Part shown: positions 36,841 through 44,244 of the stretch, piece after piece | Position numbering within the stretch: position 1 is the first letter of the stretch | How the letters are laid out: each line of letters begins with the position of its first letter | NCBI GenBank assembly: GCA_900167215.1 | Contig: FUZS01000004.1 | Span: 62,431-126,430 of the forward strand | Source of the DNA: [Eubacterium] yurii | Lineage (GTDB): Bacteria > Bacillota > Clostridia > Peptostreptococcales > Filifactoraceae | DNA: 64,000 nucleotides | Direction of reading: 5' to 3' | Translations under genes and position numbers: made by a program | The notes under the pieces: generated by a model | The model's database searches: none | Told to the model about the DNA's origin: nothing | Seen by the model: only the letters and a program-made list of their open reading frames with translations

Positions 36841-36983
36841 ATAGTATAAAGTGGTAAAGTTTAAAACTTTGCAAATAGGACTATCCCCGAAATTACTAAC
36901 ACAAACATAATTACAACATGGTTGTAGATGATTTTTAAGCAAGTATCATCAAAATTTGTAAATATGAATTTTTTTGTTAATTG

Positions 36984-37023
36984 TTTACTATATATTTTTT
37001 ATAGTGTATAATATACGCGTATA
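36984..37023 (+). promoter_or_regulatory. Promoter and palindrome upstream of the GTPase pair
   Basis: TATAAT at 37007-37012 with TTTACT 17 nt upstream (36984-36989). A perfect 12-bp palindrome TATACGCGTATA (37012-37023) falls where transcription would start, a position suited to an operator. Confidence 0.5.
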
Positions 37024-37054
37024 CTTTTAGAATTTGGAAATGGAGATGATTTTA

Positions 37055-38188
37055 ATGTCAAACAAGTATGAAGAAATGATTCGCAAAGAATGGGAAAAAT
37101 TCTCTTTAGAAGAAAAACTTTTGCCCAATATTATGTTGTTAGGAGCTACTGGGTGCGGAAAGAGTTCACTTATAAATACGATATTTAAAAAAGATAATCT
37201 TGCAGAAGTTAATGATGTTTATCGTGGTACAGAAGGGTTTAAAACATATTATGGTAAAGATTATGATATCGGGGCAAATTTGATTGACAGTCGAGGATAT
37301 GAAATGGAGGATGGAAGTGGTGAAAGTTTTTCAAATTATCAAAAATCCATCCAAGATAAAATGGAAGAAAATAGTAGTAAAAAACCCTTGGAAAAGATAC
37401 ATATAATATGGTATTGTATTTCAATAGCATCCGAAAGAATACAACCTTATGATATTGAAGTTTTAGAAATGCTACAAAAACAAATAGATGTAAATAACAG
37501 GATTGCTGTTATTTTAACAAAGTGTGATGAAGATGATGAAGATAGATGTACATTTAAATGCTTTGAAAATATTATTCATGACAATGTAAGCCATTCAATT
37601 CCGATATTTGGAGTAAGTATTTATTCAGAGCTTCCATTGGAGTTAGAAGAAATGATGAATTGGTCTGCCAATAAAATTGATAATGCGGATTTGAAGGAAG
37701 CTTTTATTGCATCACAAGTTATAAGTTTAGATGCTAAAAGAAAAATTGCTATTGATAAAATTGTTGGATATGCAGCTTTAGCTGCCACTGCAGGCTTGAA
37801 TCCGTTTCCAGTATCTGATGCTGCTATATTAACCCCACTTCAGGTAACAATGTCTACCCATATAATAAAAATTTATGGTATGGAGAATTATGCCAGTATT
37901 TCTAAGGCAGTAATAGGCAATATTATTATATCAAACTTAGGAAAGTCTTTAGCGGGAGGATTATTAAAATTAGTACCTGTTATTGGAACTATAGCAGGGG
38001 GTATAATTAATGCTGGTGTTGCTTCTCTTATTACAAGTGCATTGGGATTTGCCATTTCAGAAATTTGTTATGATAGTTGTAAAAAAATTCTTAATGGTGA
38101 ATACGTGGATATGTCATCTATATTTGATATAGGTAGTATTCAAGAATATTTTGAGCAATATATAAATAATCATGAAGACGATAAATAA
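37055..38188 (+). CDS. P-loop GTPase with C-terminal DUF697-like hydrophobic domain
   Basis: A 377-residue GTPase of the Era/dynamin-like TRAFAC group. G1 is GATGCGKSS (30-38), G3 DSRG (78-81) and G4 TKCD (155-158). After the G domain comes a hydrophobic region (about 215-340) reading YAALAATAGLNPFPVSDAAI, LTPLQVTMSTHIIKIYG, KLVPVIGTIAGGIINAG and LITSALGFAIS. That is the DUF697 pattern of membrane-associated GTPases such as YcjF relatives. The start chosen is the ATG at 37055, after TGGAGATG. A second GTPase follows after 23 bp. The family has no settled function; GTPase-DUF697 proteins recur in mobile and defence-like regions. Confidence 0.8.
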   Translation: MSNKYEEMIRKEWEKFSLEEKLLPNIMLLGATGCGKSSLINTIFKKDNLAEVNDVYRGTEGFKTYYGKDYDIGANLIDSRGYEMEDGSGESFSNYQKSIQDKMEENSSKKPLEKIHIIWYCISIASERIQPYDIEVLEMLQKQIDVNNRIAVILTKCDEDDEDRCTFKCFENIIHDNVSHSIPIFGVSIYSELPLELEEMMNWSANKIDNADLKEAFIASQVISLDAKRKIAIDKIVGYAALAATAGLNPFPVSDAAILTPLQVTMSTHIIKIYGMENYASISKAVIGNIIISNLGKSLAGGLLKLVPVIGTIAGGIINAGVASLITSALGFAISEICYDSCKKILNGEYVDMSSIFDIGSIQEYFEQYINNHEDDK

Positions 38189-38211
38189 AATGCACAACGG
38201 GAGGAAATTTC

Positions 38212-39444
38212 ATGGATAAGTCAGCTAAAATACTGCTATTAGGAAAAACAGGGGTTGGGAAATCTGCATTTATTAACTATTTTGTAGGAAGAGAAGTAGC
38301 AAAAGCTGAAGCTGGGGAACCAGCTACTTTGATAAATTTCAAACCTTACATAGCAGAAGGATTTGATCATTCGAATAAAATTACAATATGCGATACAAAA
38401 GGCTTAGAATCATTAAATGCAAATGAACAAATAAAGGAAATTATAAATGAAATAGTACAACGTAACAAGAGCGATAATATATTTGATTGGTTTCATACAA
38501 TTTTTTATTGTATATCTTTTTCGAATCCACGTTTTGAGGATTTTGAGATAAAATTTATTAATACACTACAAAAAGAATTGAAGCAGCATATTCATATTAT
38601 CATTACTCATTGTGATAATAATAATGCAACCCAAGAAAACATCTTAAAAATGAAAGAAAAAATAAAATCAGATTTAGTTGATACAAGTAATATAGAAATT
38701 TTTGAAGTAGTGTCAATCAAAAAAAAGAAACTTATTGGTAAATCAGTAGAGCCTCGCGGAAAAGAAGTTATTGCTGAACGTGTCTTTGATCTACTGTTAG
38801 AAGATATTGCGTATAAGCTTTCTAACGAATATGCTGAAAAGCTGAGAAATTCTATTGAACAAATTGTTTATAGAGCCTTTTCAAAACTTGATGATTTTAT
38901 TGAAAATAAATTTAAATTAGGAACTTTAATAGATTTTATAAAAGATCCTGATGAAACAGAAGACGATCTAAATACACACATGGATGAAGTTCTTTCTAAA
39001 CTTGAAGATGATATAGAGTACATAAAAGAAAAAACTGATGAAGAATTTTCAGAAATACTTAAACCGGCTGCAGAACTTTATTCATCTTATTATGGAGTTG
39101 TATCAGAGTCAGATTTTGTCAAATATGCTTGTCTTGATTTTTCTGATTTTGATTGGATTGAAACAGACTGGATGGAGGATTTAGATTCTAATAAATTTAT
39201 GTCAAAAATAATGCCAAATATCTCAAAATATATGGATGATAATGGTAATTTGCAAGATGATAATCTATCTTTTTTTGAAAAGATTGGAATGTTTGCTGGC
39301 GGAATTGGAGATATATTCAATTTAAAAAAGAATCTTAAGAACACACTTCGCGAATTTAAATATGATTTTTTGTACAATGTAATACCTTCGCAAAGCGAAA
39401 TACAAGAAGATACATACAAAAAAATAATAGATATATTAAAATAA
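38212..39444 (+). CDS. Second P-loop GTPase of the pair (GIMAP/dynamin-like)
   Basis: A 410-residue GTPase. G1 is GKTGVGKSA (11-19), G3 DTKG (61-64) and G4 THCD (132-135). The G domain ends near 205. The rest (about 205-410) is charged and largely helical, with no membrane helices except a short glycine-rich FAGGIGDIF near 363. A very strong GGGAGGAAA precedes the ATG, 23 bp after the first GTPase, so the two are one operon and may act as a heterodimer. No C-terminal domain is recognised. A terminator follows. Confidence 0.8.
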   Translation: MDKSAKILLLGKTGVGKSAFINYFVGREVAKAEAGEPATLINFKPYIAEGFDHSNKITICDTKGLESLNANEQIKEIINEIVQRNKSDNIFDWFHTIFYCISFSNPRFEDFEIKFINTLQKELKQHIHIIITHCDNNNATQENILKMKEKIKSDLVDTSNIEIFEVVSIKKKKLIGKSVEPRGKEVIAERVFDLLLEDIAYKLSNEYAEKLRNSIEQIVYRAFSKLDDFIENKFKLGTLIDFIKDPDETEDDLNTHMDEVLSKLEDDIEYIKEKTDEEFSEILKPAAELYSSYYGVVSESDFVKYACLDFSDFDWIETDWMEDLDSNKFMSKIMPNISKYMDDNGNLQDDNLSFFEKIGMFAGGIGDIFNLKKNLKNTLREFKYDFLYNVIPSQSEIQEDTYKKIIDILK

Positions 39445-39469
39445 AATTAGGTATTATTTTTATAAAAAT

Positions 39470-39506
39470 ACAACTTATATTCAAATTGACTTTAGATATA
39501 AGTTGT
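39470..39506. terminator. Terminator between the GTPase operon and the convergent gene
   Basis: A perfect 11-bp stem ACAACTTATAT / ATATAAGTTGT with a 15-nt loop, T-rich on the right and A-rich on the left, so it can act on both strands. Confidence 0.82.
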
Positions 39507-39539
39507 GTTTTTATATTTATATATAAATATTTCTAAAAA

Positions 39540-39851
39540 TTACCCTTCATATCCACTTGGATAGTCAATATCTATAAAAGGTCTATTTCTCTTTGATATT
39601 TTTACACGCATTATCTCATCGTGACATCTTTTGAGTTGGTCTCGTATACTTTCTAATTCTGATAAGCTATGTGGTACTATATATTTTACGCTACCTACCT
39701 TCAAAAGTTCTATATACCATTCTACCATTTTTAATTTTCCAAGGCAATAGCTTGAAATCATCATCTTATCATTTGAATCTTCTATGGCTTCTGTTTCAAT
39801 AGTAATATACGAAACCAAGTCATAAGGAATTTTTTTTAATTTTTTTGCCAT
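39540..39851 (-). CDS. Hypothetical protein
   Basis: A 103-residue soluble protein starting MAKKLKKIPYDLV, with GAGGTG 6 nt before the ATG at 39851; an upstream in-frame codon at 39887 adds 12 residues before the ribosome site. There is a probable helical segment at about 60-85 (SLSELESIRDQLKRCHDEIM) and an acidic/proline end IDIDYPSGYEG. No family recognised. It follows the phosphatase remnant on the same strand and may have been its partner. Confidence 0.6.
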   Translation of the reverse strand: MAKKLKKIPYDLVSYITIETEAIEDSNDKMMISSYCLGKLKMVEWYIELLKVGSVKYIVPHSLSELESIRDQLKRCHDEIMRVKISKRNRPFIDIDYPSGYEG

Positions 39852-39929
39852 ATCTAACACCTCTTTTAATATATAACTCAACATCATCGCATATAATGTA
39901 GTATTTTTCTTCTAACATACATAAAACAC

Positions 39930-40620
39930 TTAGCCTGTATCCAAGCAATACGCAGATAATATTCCTCCAAACACCGCTTTGCAGTCTATATCTATATAAT
40001 CTTCAGTTTTATATATTTTTCTTTCGCCACTTACTAATCGTGTTGGAGTATGACCTACTACTAATTTTAAGTTGGAATCTTTTTTAAATACTTTTTTTGA
40101 AAAATCCGGTCTTTCAAAGATAAATGATTCAATGGGTAACTTTTCTAACTCAGATATAGATTTTATTTTGCTGGTATTTTTTATTCCAGCGTGAGCTAAA
40201 ATATATTTTGTATTGTCGGTTTCTAATATTTCAAACTTGGATGCATTTTGTATATATTCAACTATTTTAGTTATAGTTTCAATACCTAATCTCAAATATT
40301 GTTTTAATGCTACTCATCCTTCATTTTCAATCCACCATATATAATCATTAAATCCATCACTCACAAGGATTTAAATATATTGTACTGTCTATAGTTACCA
40401 ATTTAGTAAATAGTCTTAGTGCCATATATTTGAGATTATCAATAACATATGTTATCTCTGGACATAATATCAAGCATAACCTCTATTGGTTTATCTCTTC
40501 TATCCGTAGAGTTGCTTAGTATATAAAGTTTGTCGCTTTTGGAAAAATTGATTTTATATAGTGGCTTTATATATAAGTCGTAACAGCGGTGTATGTCTGA
40601 TATAGCATAATTCAAAGTAA
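39930..40620 (-). pseudogene. Decayed calcineurin-like metallophosphatase
   Basis: Remnants of one phosphatase gene lie in several frames on the minus strand. In order they read YAISDIHRCYDLYIKPLYKI (GDIHG metal site altered), ILSNSTDRRDKPIEVMLDIM (GDxxDRG site lost), a frameshift, YMALRLFTKLVT, another shift, NDYIWWIENEG, a TGA, VALKQY, then the open stretch 39930-40295 with LAHAG, VVGHTPT and IDIDCKAVFGG. At least one in-frame stop and two frame changes are present, and two metal-binding motifs are destroyed. This PPP-type family would have dephosphorylated proteins or small molecules. Confidence 0.8.
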
Positions 40621-40718
40621 CCCTTCATAGTAGTAAAAACTTACTTATGTTAAATTATTATTGAATGACTTAAGTAAATTTTGTTATTTTTAAAATTTTG
40701 ACCCTATATCATATGCTT

Positions 40719-41045
40719 TTATCTATATTTGACTTGATTAAGTCTATAGTCATCATAAAATCTATCTCTTAGAACTCTTTCAGCAGCAATTACTGCTAAA
40801 TCTTCTCCATCATATATGTGATTTTTACTACCATTAACATAAATCTTTTCTACTGTATCATTATTTTTATCTTTTAGGGAATTATACAGCCTATTAATTA
40901 TTTCCTCTTTTTTCTGTTGTTTTTCTTTGTTTTTTTCAGCTTGCATTTTATCTGCTTTAGCTTGCAGTGATTCTAATTTATTGTTTATATTTCTAATATT
41001 TTCTTGTGTTAAGTATTTATCAAAAAAATCACCGAAAAGTCCCAT
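40719..41045 (-). CDS. Small coiled-coil protein, unknown
   Basis: A 108-residue protein. MGLFGDFFDKYL opens it; a K/E/Q-rich coiled coil covers about 18-60 (NNKLESLQAKADKMQAEKNK). The C-terminal part ends in AAERVLRDRFYDDYRLNQVKYR. AAAGGAAC lies before the ATG. No family recognised. It is the last gene of a run of small minus-strand genes downstream of the vWA protein. Confidence 0.65.
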   Translation of the reverse strand: MGLFGDFFDKYLTQENIRNINNKLESLQAKADKMQAEKNKEKQQKKEEIINRLYNSLKDKNNDTVEKIYVNGSKNHIYDGEDLAVIAAERVLRDRFYDDYRLNQVKYR

Positions 41046-41198
41046 TTAATCGTTCCTTTCATTTTAAAATATAATATCTTATACTACATATTTTATGTTG
41101 TATGAATAAAAATTTAATTGTAATAAATTAACCTTGTTTTGACTTAGTAATCTATCTATAGGATATTAGCATGAATATTTTGTAATAATTAAAGAAGA

Positions 41199-41432
41199 TT
41201 AGCTTCTTTTCATCCAGCTTCTTCCATCGTTTGTAGAATAAAATAATCCTTTATCTGTGTTTGCAAGAATCTCTCTTGCGTTATCTGTTAAATCTCTGAA
41301 ATTTCCAACATAACTACTTCCTGAAAAACGTATCATCCAGCTACGACCTGAATTTGTAGAGTATTGTAACTGTGCTTTATTTTTATCACTAATTCTTATA
41401 AGCTCTTTACCTCTATTTAACATTTCTGACAT
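41199..41432 (-). CDS. Small protein with two Asp-box-like repeats
   Basis: A 77-residue protein containing a ten-residue motif twice: YSTNSGRSWM at 24-33 and YSTNDGRSWM at 65-74. Each resembles the Asp-box/BNR motif SxDxGxxW found in beta-propeller hairpins. Between them is a helical segment (NFRDLTDNAREILANT). GGAGGAATAATTT lies before the ATG. Far too short for a propeller, so the repeats probably form two hairpins in a small domain or a multimer. Function unknown. Confidence 0.7.
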   Translation of the reverse strand: MSEMLNRGKELIRISDKNKAQLQYSTNSGRSWMIRFSGSSYVGNFRDLTDNAREILANTDKGLFYSTNDGRSWMKRS

Positions 41433-41514
41433 AAATTATTCCTCCTTATTTTGAAAACGGATATTTAATACTAATACCCTATAGAAAAATCACTAAACAA
41501 AAACAAGCACTTGC

Positions 41515-41664
41515 TTATAATTTTTTTTTAAGCATATAATAAGTGTTATATCCATTTAGTTTGCACTGTGGGCAAGGATTTTCCACTGTTTTTATAATTC
41601 CAAGTTTATATGGGCATTTGTTACATGGTGGCAAAATAGTATCCAATAATTTTTTTAATTTCAC
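41515..41664 (-). CDS. Small zinc-ribbon protein, possibly frameshifted
   Basis: 49 codons from a GTG at 41662-41664 encode KLLDTILPPCNKCPYKLG and ENPCPQCKLNGYNTYYMLKK. Two CxxC pairs (C14/C17 and C31/C34) form a likely zinc ribbon. GGGGG lies upstream. An ATG-started frame at 41695 (MNPHKKGVTKSEIKK) runs into it in another phase at a run of seven A residues; with six A's the two would fuse into one protein of about 59 residues. So it is either a short GTG-started gene or a frameshifted longer one. Confidence 0.55.
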   Translation of the reverse strand: MKLKKLLDTILPPCNKCPYKLGIIKTVENPCPQCKLNGYNTYYMLKKKL

Positions 41665-41744
41665 TTTTAGTAACCCCCTTTTTATGTGGATTCATATTTA
41701 CATTTTCAATTTAATAAAAAAGTTTATAACATCATAAACTATCT

Positions 41745-41903
41745 TTAATTGTTATTATTACTATTATTACTATTATTATTATTATTATTATTATCAGAAA
41801 TCACACTCGCAATAGTAACTATACCGGTAGCTATTAATGCAACCTCAGATATAATTCTTCCTGTAGTTTTCAAAGCTTCTTCAATTTTTTCTAAATCAAA
41901 CAT
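41745..41903 (-). CDS. 52-residue protein with an asparagine-repeat tail
   Basis: Starts MFDLEKIEEALKTTGRII, with AAAAGGAG 6 nt before the ATG at 41901-41903. A hydrophobic helix follows (residues 17-35, IISEVALIATGIVTIASVI), then SD and a tail of seven Asn, Ser, two Asn, Ser and four Asn. The strong ribosome site and the amphipathic and hydrophobic parts make it a credible gene, probably membrane-associated. The tail is encoded by an AAT tandem repeat. Unknown family. Confidence 0.6.
   Translation of the reverse strand: MFDLEKIEEALKTTGRIISEVALIATGIVTIASVISDNNNNNNNSNNSNNNN
41748..41792. repeat. AAT/ATT trinucleotide microsatellite
   Basis: Fifteen consecutive triplets that are ATT or one base from it on the plus strand (7 uninterrupted ATT at 41772-41792, with ACT and GTT variants to the left). 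It encodes the Asn tail of the small minus-strand protein. Confidence 0.9.
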
Positions 41904-41945
41904 AATCATTCTCCTTTTTAATATTAATTTACATGATAATTTATT

Positions 41946-42611
41946 TTATTTATGCCTTTTTTTATAATCTTCTTCTATGTCTTTTTTCCAGTTTTTCCCC
42001 AAGGCTTCATTTAATCTGCCTCTCTTAACTCTTCTCACACAGCTGACTGCTTCACTTAGTGCCATATAGCTGGTAGATATTCCAACTTCATCACAATTAA
42101 AATTCACAGCCATTTCTTGATTAATCCCAAACCTACCGGCTTCTGCAATTGCGTCAATATTTGCTCCAAGAAAGATAAATTCCCAGCCGTATTTTTCTTT
42201 TTGGTGTTCTACCATTTTTTTGACTTTATCGTATGAATATCTTTTGCTGGAGTTTTCTTGTCCATCTGTCGTTATGATAAATAGCGTTTTTTCAGGTCTA
42301 TCTTCCTCTCTTGCATATTTATGAACTGTTTTAATGTGGTGAATTGCATCTCCTACTGCATCTAAAAGTGCTGTACATCCATCAACATAATATTCTTTTT
42401 CTGTCATAGGTTCAATCTTATCTACACTTACTCTGTCATGAATTACTTTTGAATAATCAGAAAACAAAACTGTAGAGATATAGGCTTCTCCATCTTCTTT
42501 TTTCTGTTTTTCAATCATTGAATTGTAGCCTCCAATTGTATCTCTTTCAAGTCCGCTCATAGAACCGCTTTTGTCTAAAATACATACAACTTCTGTTAAG
42601 TTCTTTTTCAT
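41946..42611 (-). CDS. vWA-domain protein
   Basis: A 221-residue cytoplasmic protein that is essentially one von Willebrand A domain. MIDAS motif CILDKSGSMSG (D13-x-S15-x-S17), then the conserved Thr region in GCTALLDAVGDAI and TTDGQENSS with the metal-coordinating Asp. No signal peptide or membrane helix. Stand-alone vWA proteins of this size occur in tellurium-resistance-type and other stress or conflict loci, acting as adaptors. A CGGAGG site precedes the ATG. Together with the small genes downstream (41.9-40.7 kb) it may form a transcript starting from the promoter region near 42650. Confidence 0.88.
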   Translation of the reverse strand: MKKNLTEVVCILDKSGSMSGLERDTIGGYNSMIEKQKKEDGEAYISTVLFSDYSKVIHDRVSVDKIEPMTEKEYYVDGCTALLDAVGDAIHHIKTVHKYAREEDRPEKTLFIITTDGQENSSKRYSYDKVKKMVEHQKEKYGWEFIFLGANIDAIAEAGRFGINQEMAVNFNCDEVGISTSYMALSEAVSCVRRVKRGRLNEALGKNWKKDIEEDYKKRHK

Positions 42612-42644
42612 ATTAATTACCTCCGTTTTTTAATTATTTGTTTT

Positions 42645-42660
42645 GTATACTCAGTATATC
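42645..42660 (-). promoter_or_regulatory. Palindrome upstream of the vWA gene
   Basis: GTATACTCAGTATATC contains TATAC-TCA-GTATA, an inverted repeat 34 bp before the vWA start codon. It is similar in layout to the TATACGCGTATA palindrome before the GTPase pair (37012-37023). Confidence 0.4.
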
Positions 42661-42674
42661 ACGAAGGTAAAATA

Positions 42675-42701
42675 AAAAGGTCAACCCAAAGGCGACCTTT
42701 T
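42675..42701 (-). terminator. Terminator of the macrodomain gene
   Basis: A perfect 8-bp stem AAAAGGTC / GACCTTTT with an 11-nt loop, and TTTTTATTTT on the minus strand, 2 bp past the stop. It separates the macrodomain gene from the vWA transcript. Confidence 0.85.
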
Positions 42702-42703
42702 AT

Positions 42704-43843
42704 CTAAAATATTTTATATGACAAACCGTTATCTTCAAGGGAAATATCAATTAATGGCATATCGTATAATTCATTTTCTATATAATACTTGAAAATTATA
42801 TCTCTTTTGTCGCAAGGTGAAAGTGCATACCCTGCTCTTAAAAGTAAATCTTTAGTTTCATCAAGATTTAGTTTTGCTCCAACACATAAACTCAAGACTG
42901 TAAATTTATCCGGATGATAGTCTTCTTTCTTCTTAATCTTGGAAAATGTCTGCTTTGTAATCATAGCCCTATTATACACATCGGAATTTTTAAACCCTTT
43001 TTGCCCTATTAGATAAAGTAAATATTCTTGAAATGAATCAGTTACATGATTTAATCTTTCTTTTAGAGCATCTTCATGTTCTTCTGTAAATTCTATGTAT
43101 TCTTCTTCAAATATACTTTCTTTAATATTTTTTTTCTTTGGCTTAAATATTTTTTGAGGAAAAATGCCTGCGCCAAAAACGGCTGTTATTGGCATATGGT
43201 CTCTAAGTTTTTTTTCTAAAGCATCTCTTTCTTTTTTGTATATCTTAAAACCTGTAGTATCTTTCGTTGCAGTGTAAATATGTCGCATTCCGTATTCTTC
43301 CAGTCTTTTTTCGCAAACATAATTATGGTCTATATATGCTTTCAAATCTGCATCTATATTTAAACCTAATTTTGTCGACCTTGTATCAAATACTACAATA
43401 TAAATCAGAATATTATTTTTCATCAAGAAAGAATTTATTTCGTCCATAGCAATACGCAGACCATCTTCAATAGGATAGCCGTTTGAACCTGTGGCAATTA
43501 TAGGAAATGCTATGCTTTCCAATCCTTTTTCCTTTGCTAAAATAAGACTCTTCTTATAACAAGAGCGAAGAAGTTCTTCTTCTTTTGATTCGTTATTACA
43601 GTATTTAGGGCTGACAGCATGGATAATATATTTTGCCGGAAGGTCAAAGCCGGATGTTATTGCAACTTCGCCTTCATTAAGATATCCTATTTCTCTTCGT
43701 GCTGCTAACAATTTTTCTTCACCAGCAGCATGATATACAGCAGTATCTACTCCACTTGAATATGTTGGAGCCTTATTTGCGGTATTGACTATAGCATCTA
43801 CTTGCATTCTTGTTATATCATTTCTCACTATTTTAAATGGCAT
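42704..43843 (-). CDS. Macrodomain protein with C-terminal helical domain
   Basis: A 379-residue protein. The N-terminal macrodomain (1-170) has VDAIVNTANKAPTYSSGVDTAVYHAAG, then YIIHAVSPKY and PIIATGSNGYPIEDG. Macrodomains bind or hydrolyse ADP-ribose conjugates. The NANK in place of NAAN around residue 20 may alter activity. A charged linker follows (about 205-265). The C-terminal domain (about 270-370) is helical: YLLYLIGQKGFKNSDVYNRA, TKQTFSKIKKKEDYHPDKFT, AKLNLDETKDLLLRAGYAL. It is HTH-like. Macrodomain and vWA genes side by side recur in stress and conflict loci of Firmicutes. Confidence 0.87.
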   Translation of the reverse strand: MPFKIVRNDITRMQVDAIVNTANKAPTYSSGVDTAVYHAAGEEKLLAARREIGYLNEGEVAITSGFDLPAKYIIHAVSPKYCNNESKEEELLRSCYKKSLILAKEKGLESIAFPIIATGSNGYPIEDGLRIAMDEINSFLMKNNILIYIVVFDTRSTKLGLNIDADLKAYIDHNYVCEKRLEEYGMRHIYTATKDTTGFKIYKKERDALEKKLRDHMPITAVFGAGIFPQKIFKPKKKNIKESIFEEEYIEFTEEHEDALKERLNHVTDSFQEYLLYLIGQKGFKNSDVYNRAMITKQTFSKIKKKEDYHPDKFTVLSLCVGAKLNLDETKDLLLRAGYALSPCDKRDIIFKYYIENELYDMPLIDISLEDNGLSYKIF

Positions 43844-43936
43844 TGTTTACACCTCTTTATCTTTGTAAAATGTTATACCTACTATTATTTGTATTTCATT
43901 GTAATGTCAAATTCTTCAAATGGTCTTAAATTATAA

Positions 43937-44099
43937 ACTCAACTTTCCCACTAAAATTATTGCAACATTCTTTGAAATTTGAATATTTATCAAAAAAATT
44001 AAAACACTGAAAATGCTGCGTCAAGTATGATATTGTATTTTTTAAATATACTCAAATTTCAATGTCTTTAATGTATTTTTCATCTGTGAAAGTTGAGTT
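43937..44099. repeat. Family E repeat, 163-bp form
   Basis: Both ends are present: ACTCAACTTTCCCAC and CTGTGAAAGTTGAGT. It lacks about 65 bp of the interior of the 53578 copy. Same orientation as the fragments at 34300 and 36424; right edge of the accessory island. Confidence 0.85.
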
Positions 44100-44183
44100 A
44101 TAAATATCATGCCAAGGAATATCTTCCGCATTAGAAATTTTATCATATATATCCTGCATTTTTAATTTTTTGTTTAATTTCAT
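44052..44183 (-). pseudogene. N-terminal gene fragment, possibly a methyltransferase, ending in an E repeat
   Basis: Reads MKLNKKLKMQDIYDKISNAE then DIPWHDIYN from the ATG at 44181-44183 and runs into the E repeat at 44099, stopping at 44052. 'DIPWH' after a short helix resembles the start of small class I SAM-dependent methyltransferases. Across the repeat, 43890-43935 encodes a possible C-terminal remnant (NLRPFEEFDITMKYK). Most of the gene is gone. The family call is a guess. Confidence 0.35.
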
Positions 44184-44244
44184 TATACAATGTACTGTTC
44201 ATAAATAATCGTGAATCTTTTCTAAAGAGACTTTTTGCTTGAAT

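Noticed and set aside
41749-41967. Plus-strand frame starting with a poly-leucine run
   Set aside because: It is the complement of the AAT repeat that encodes the Asn tail of the minus-strand microprotein, which has the better start and ribosome site.
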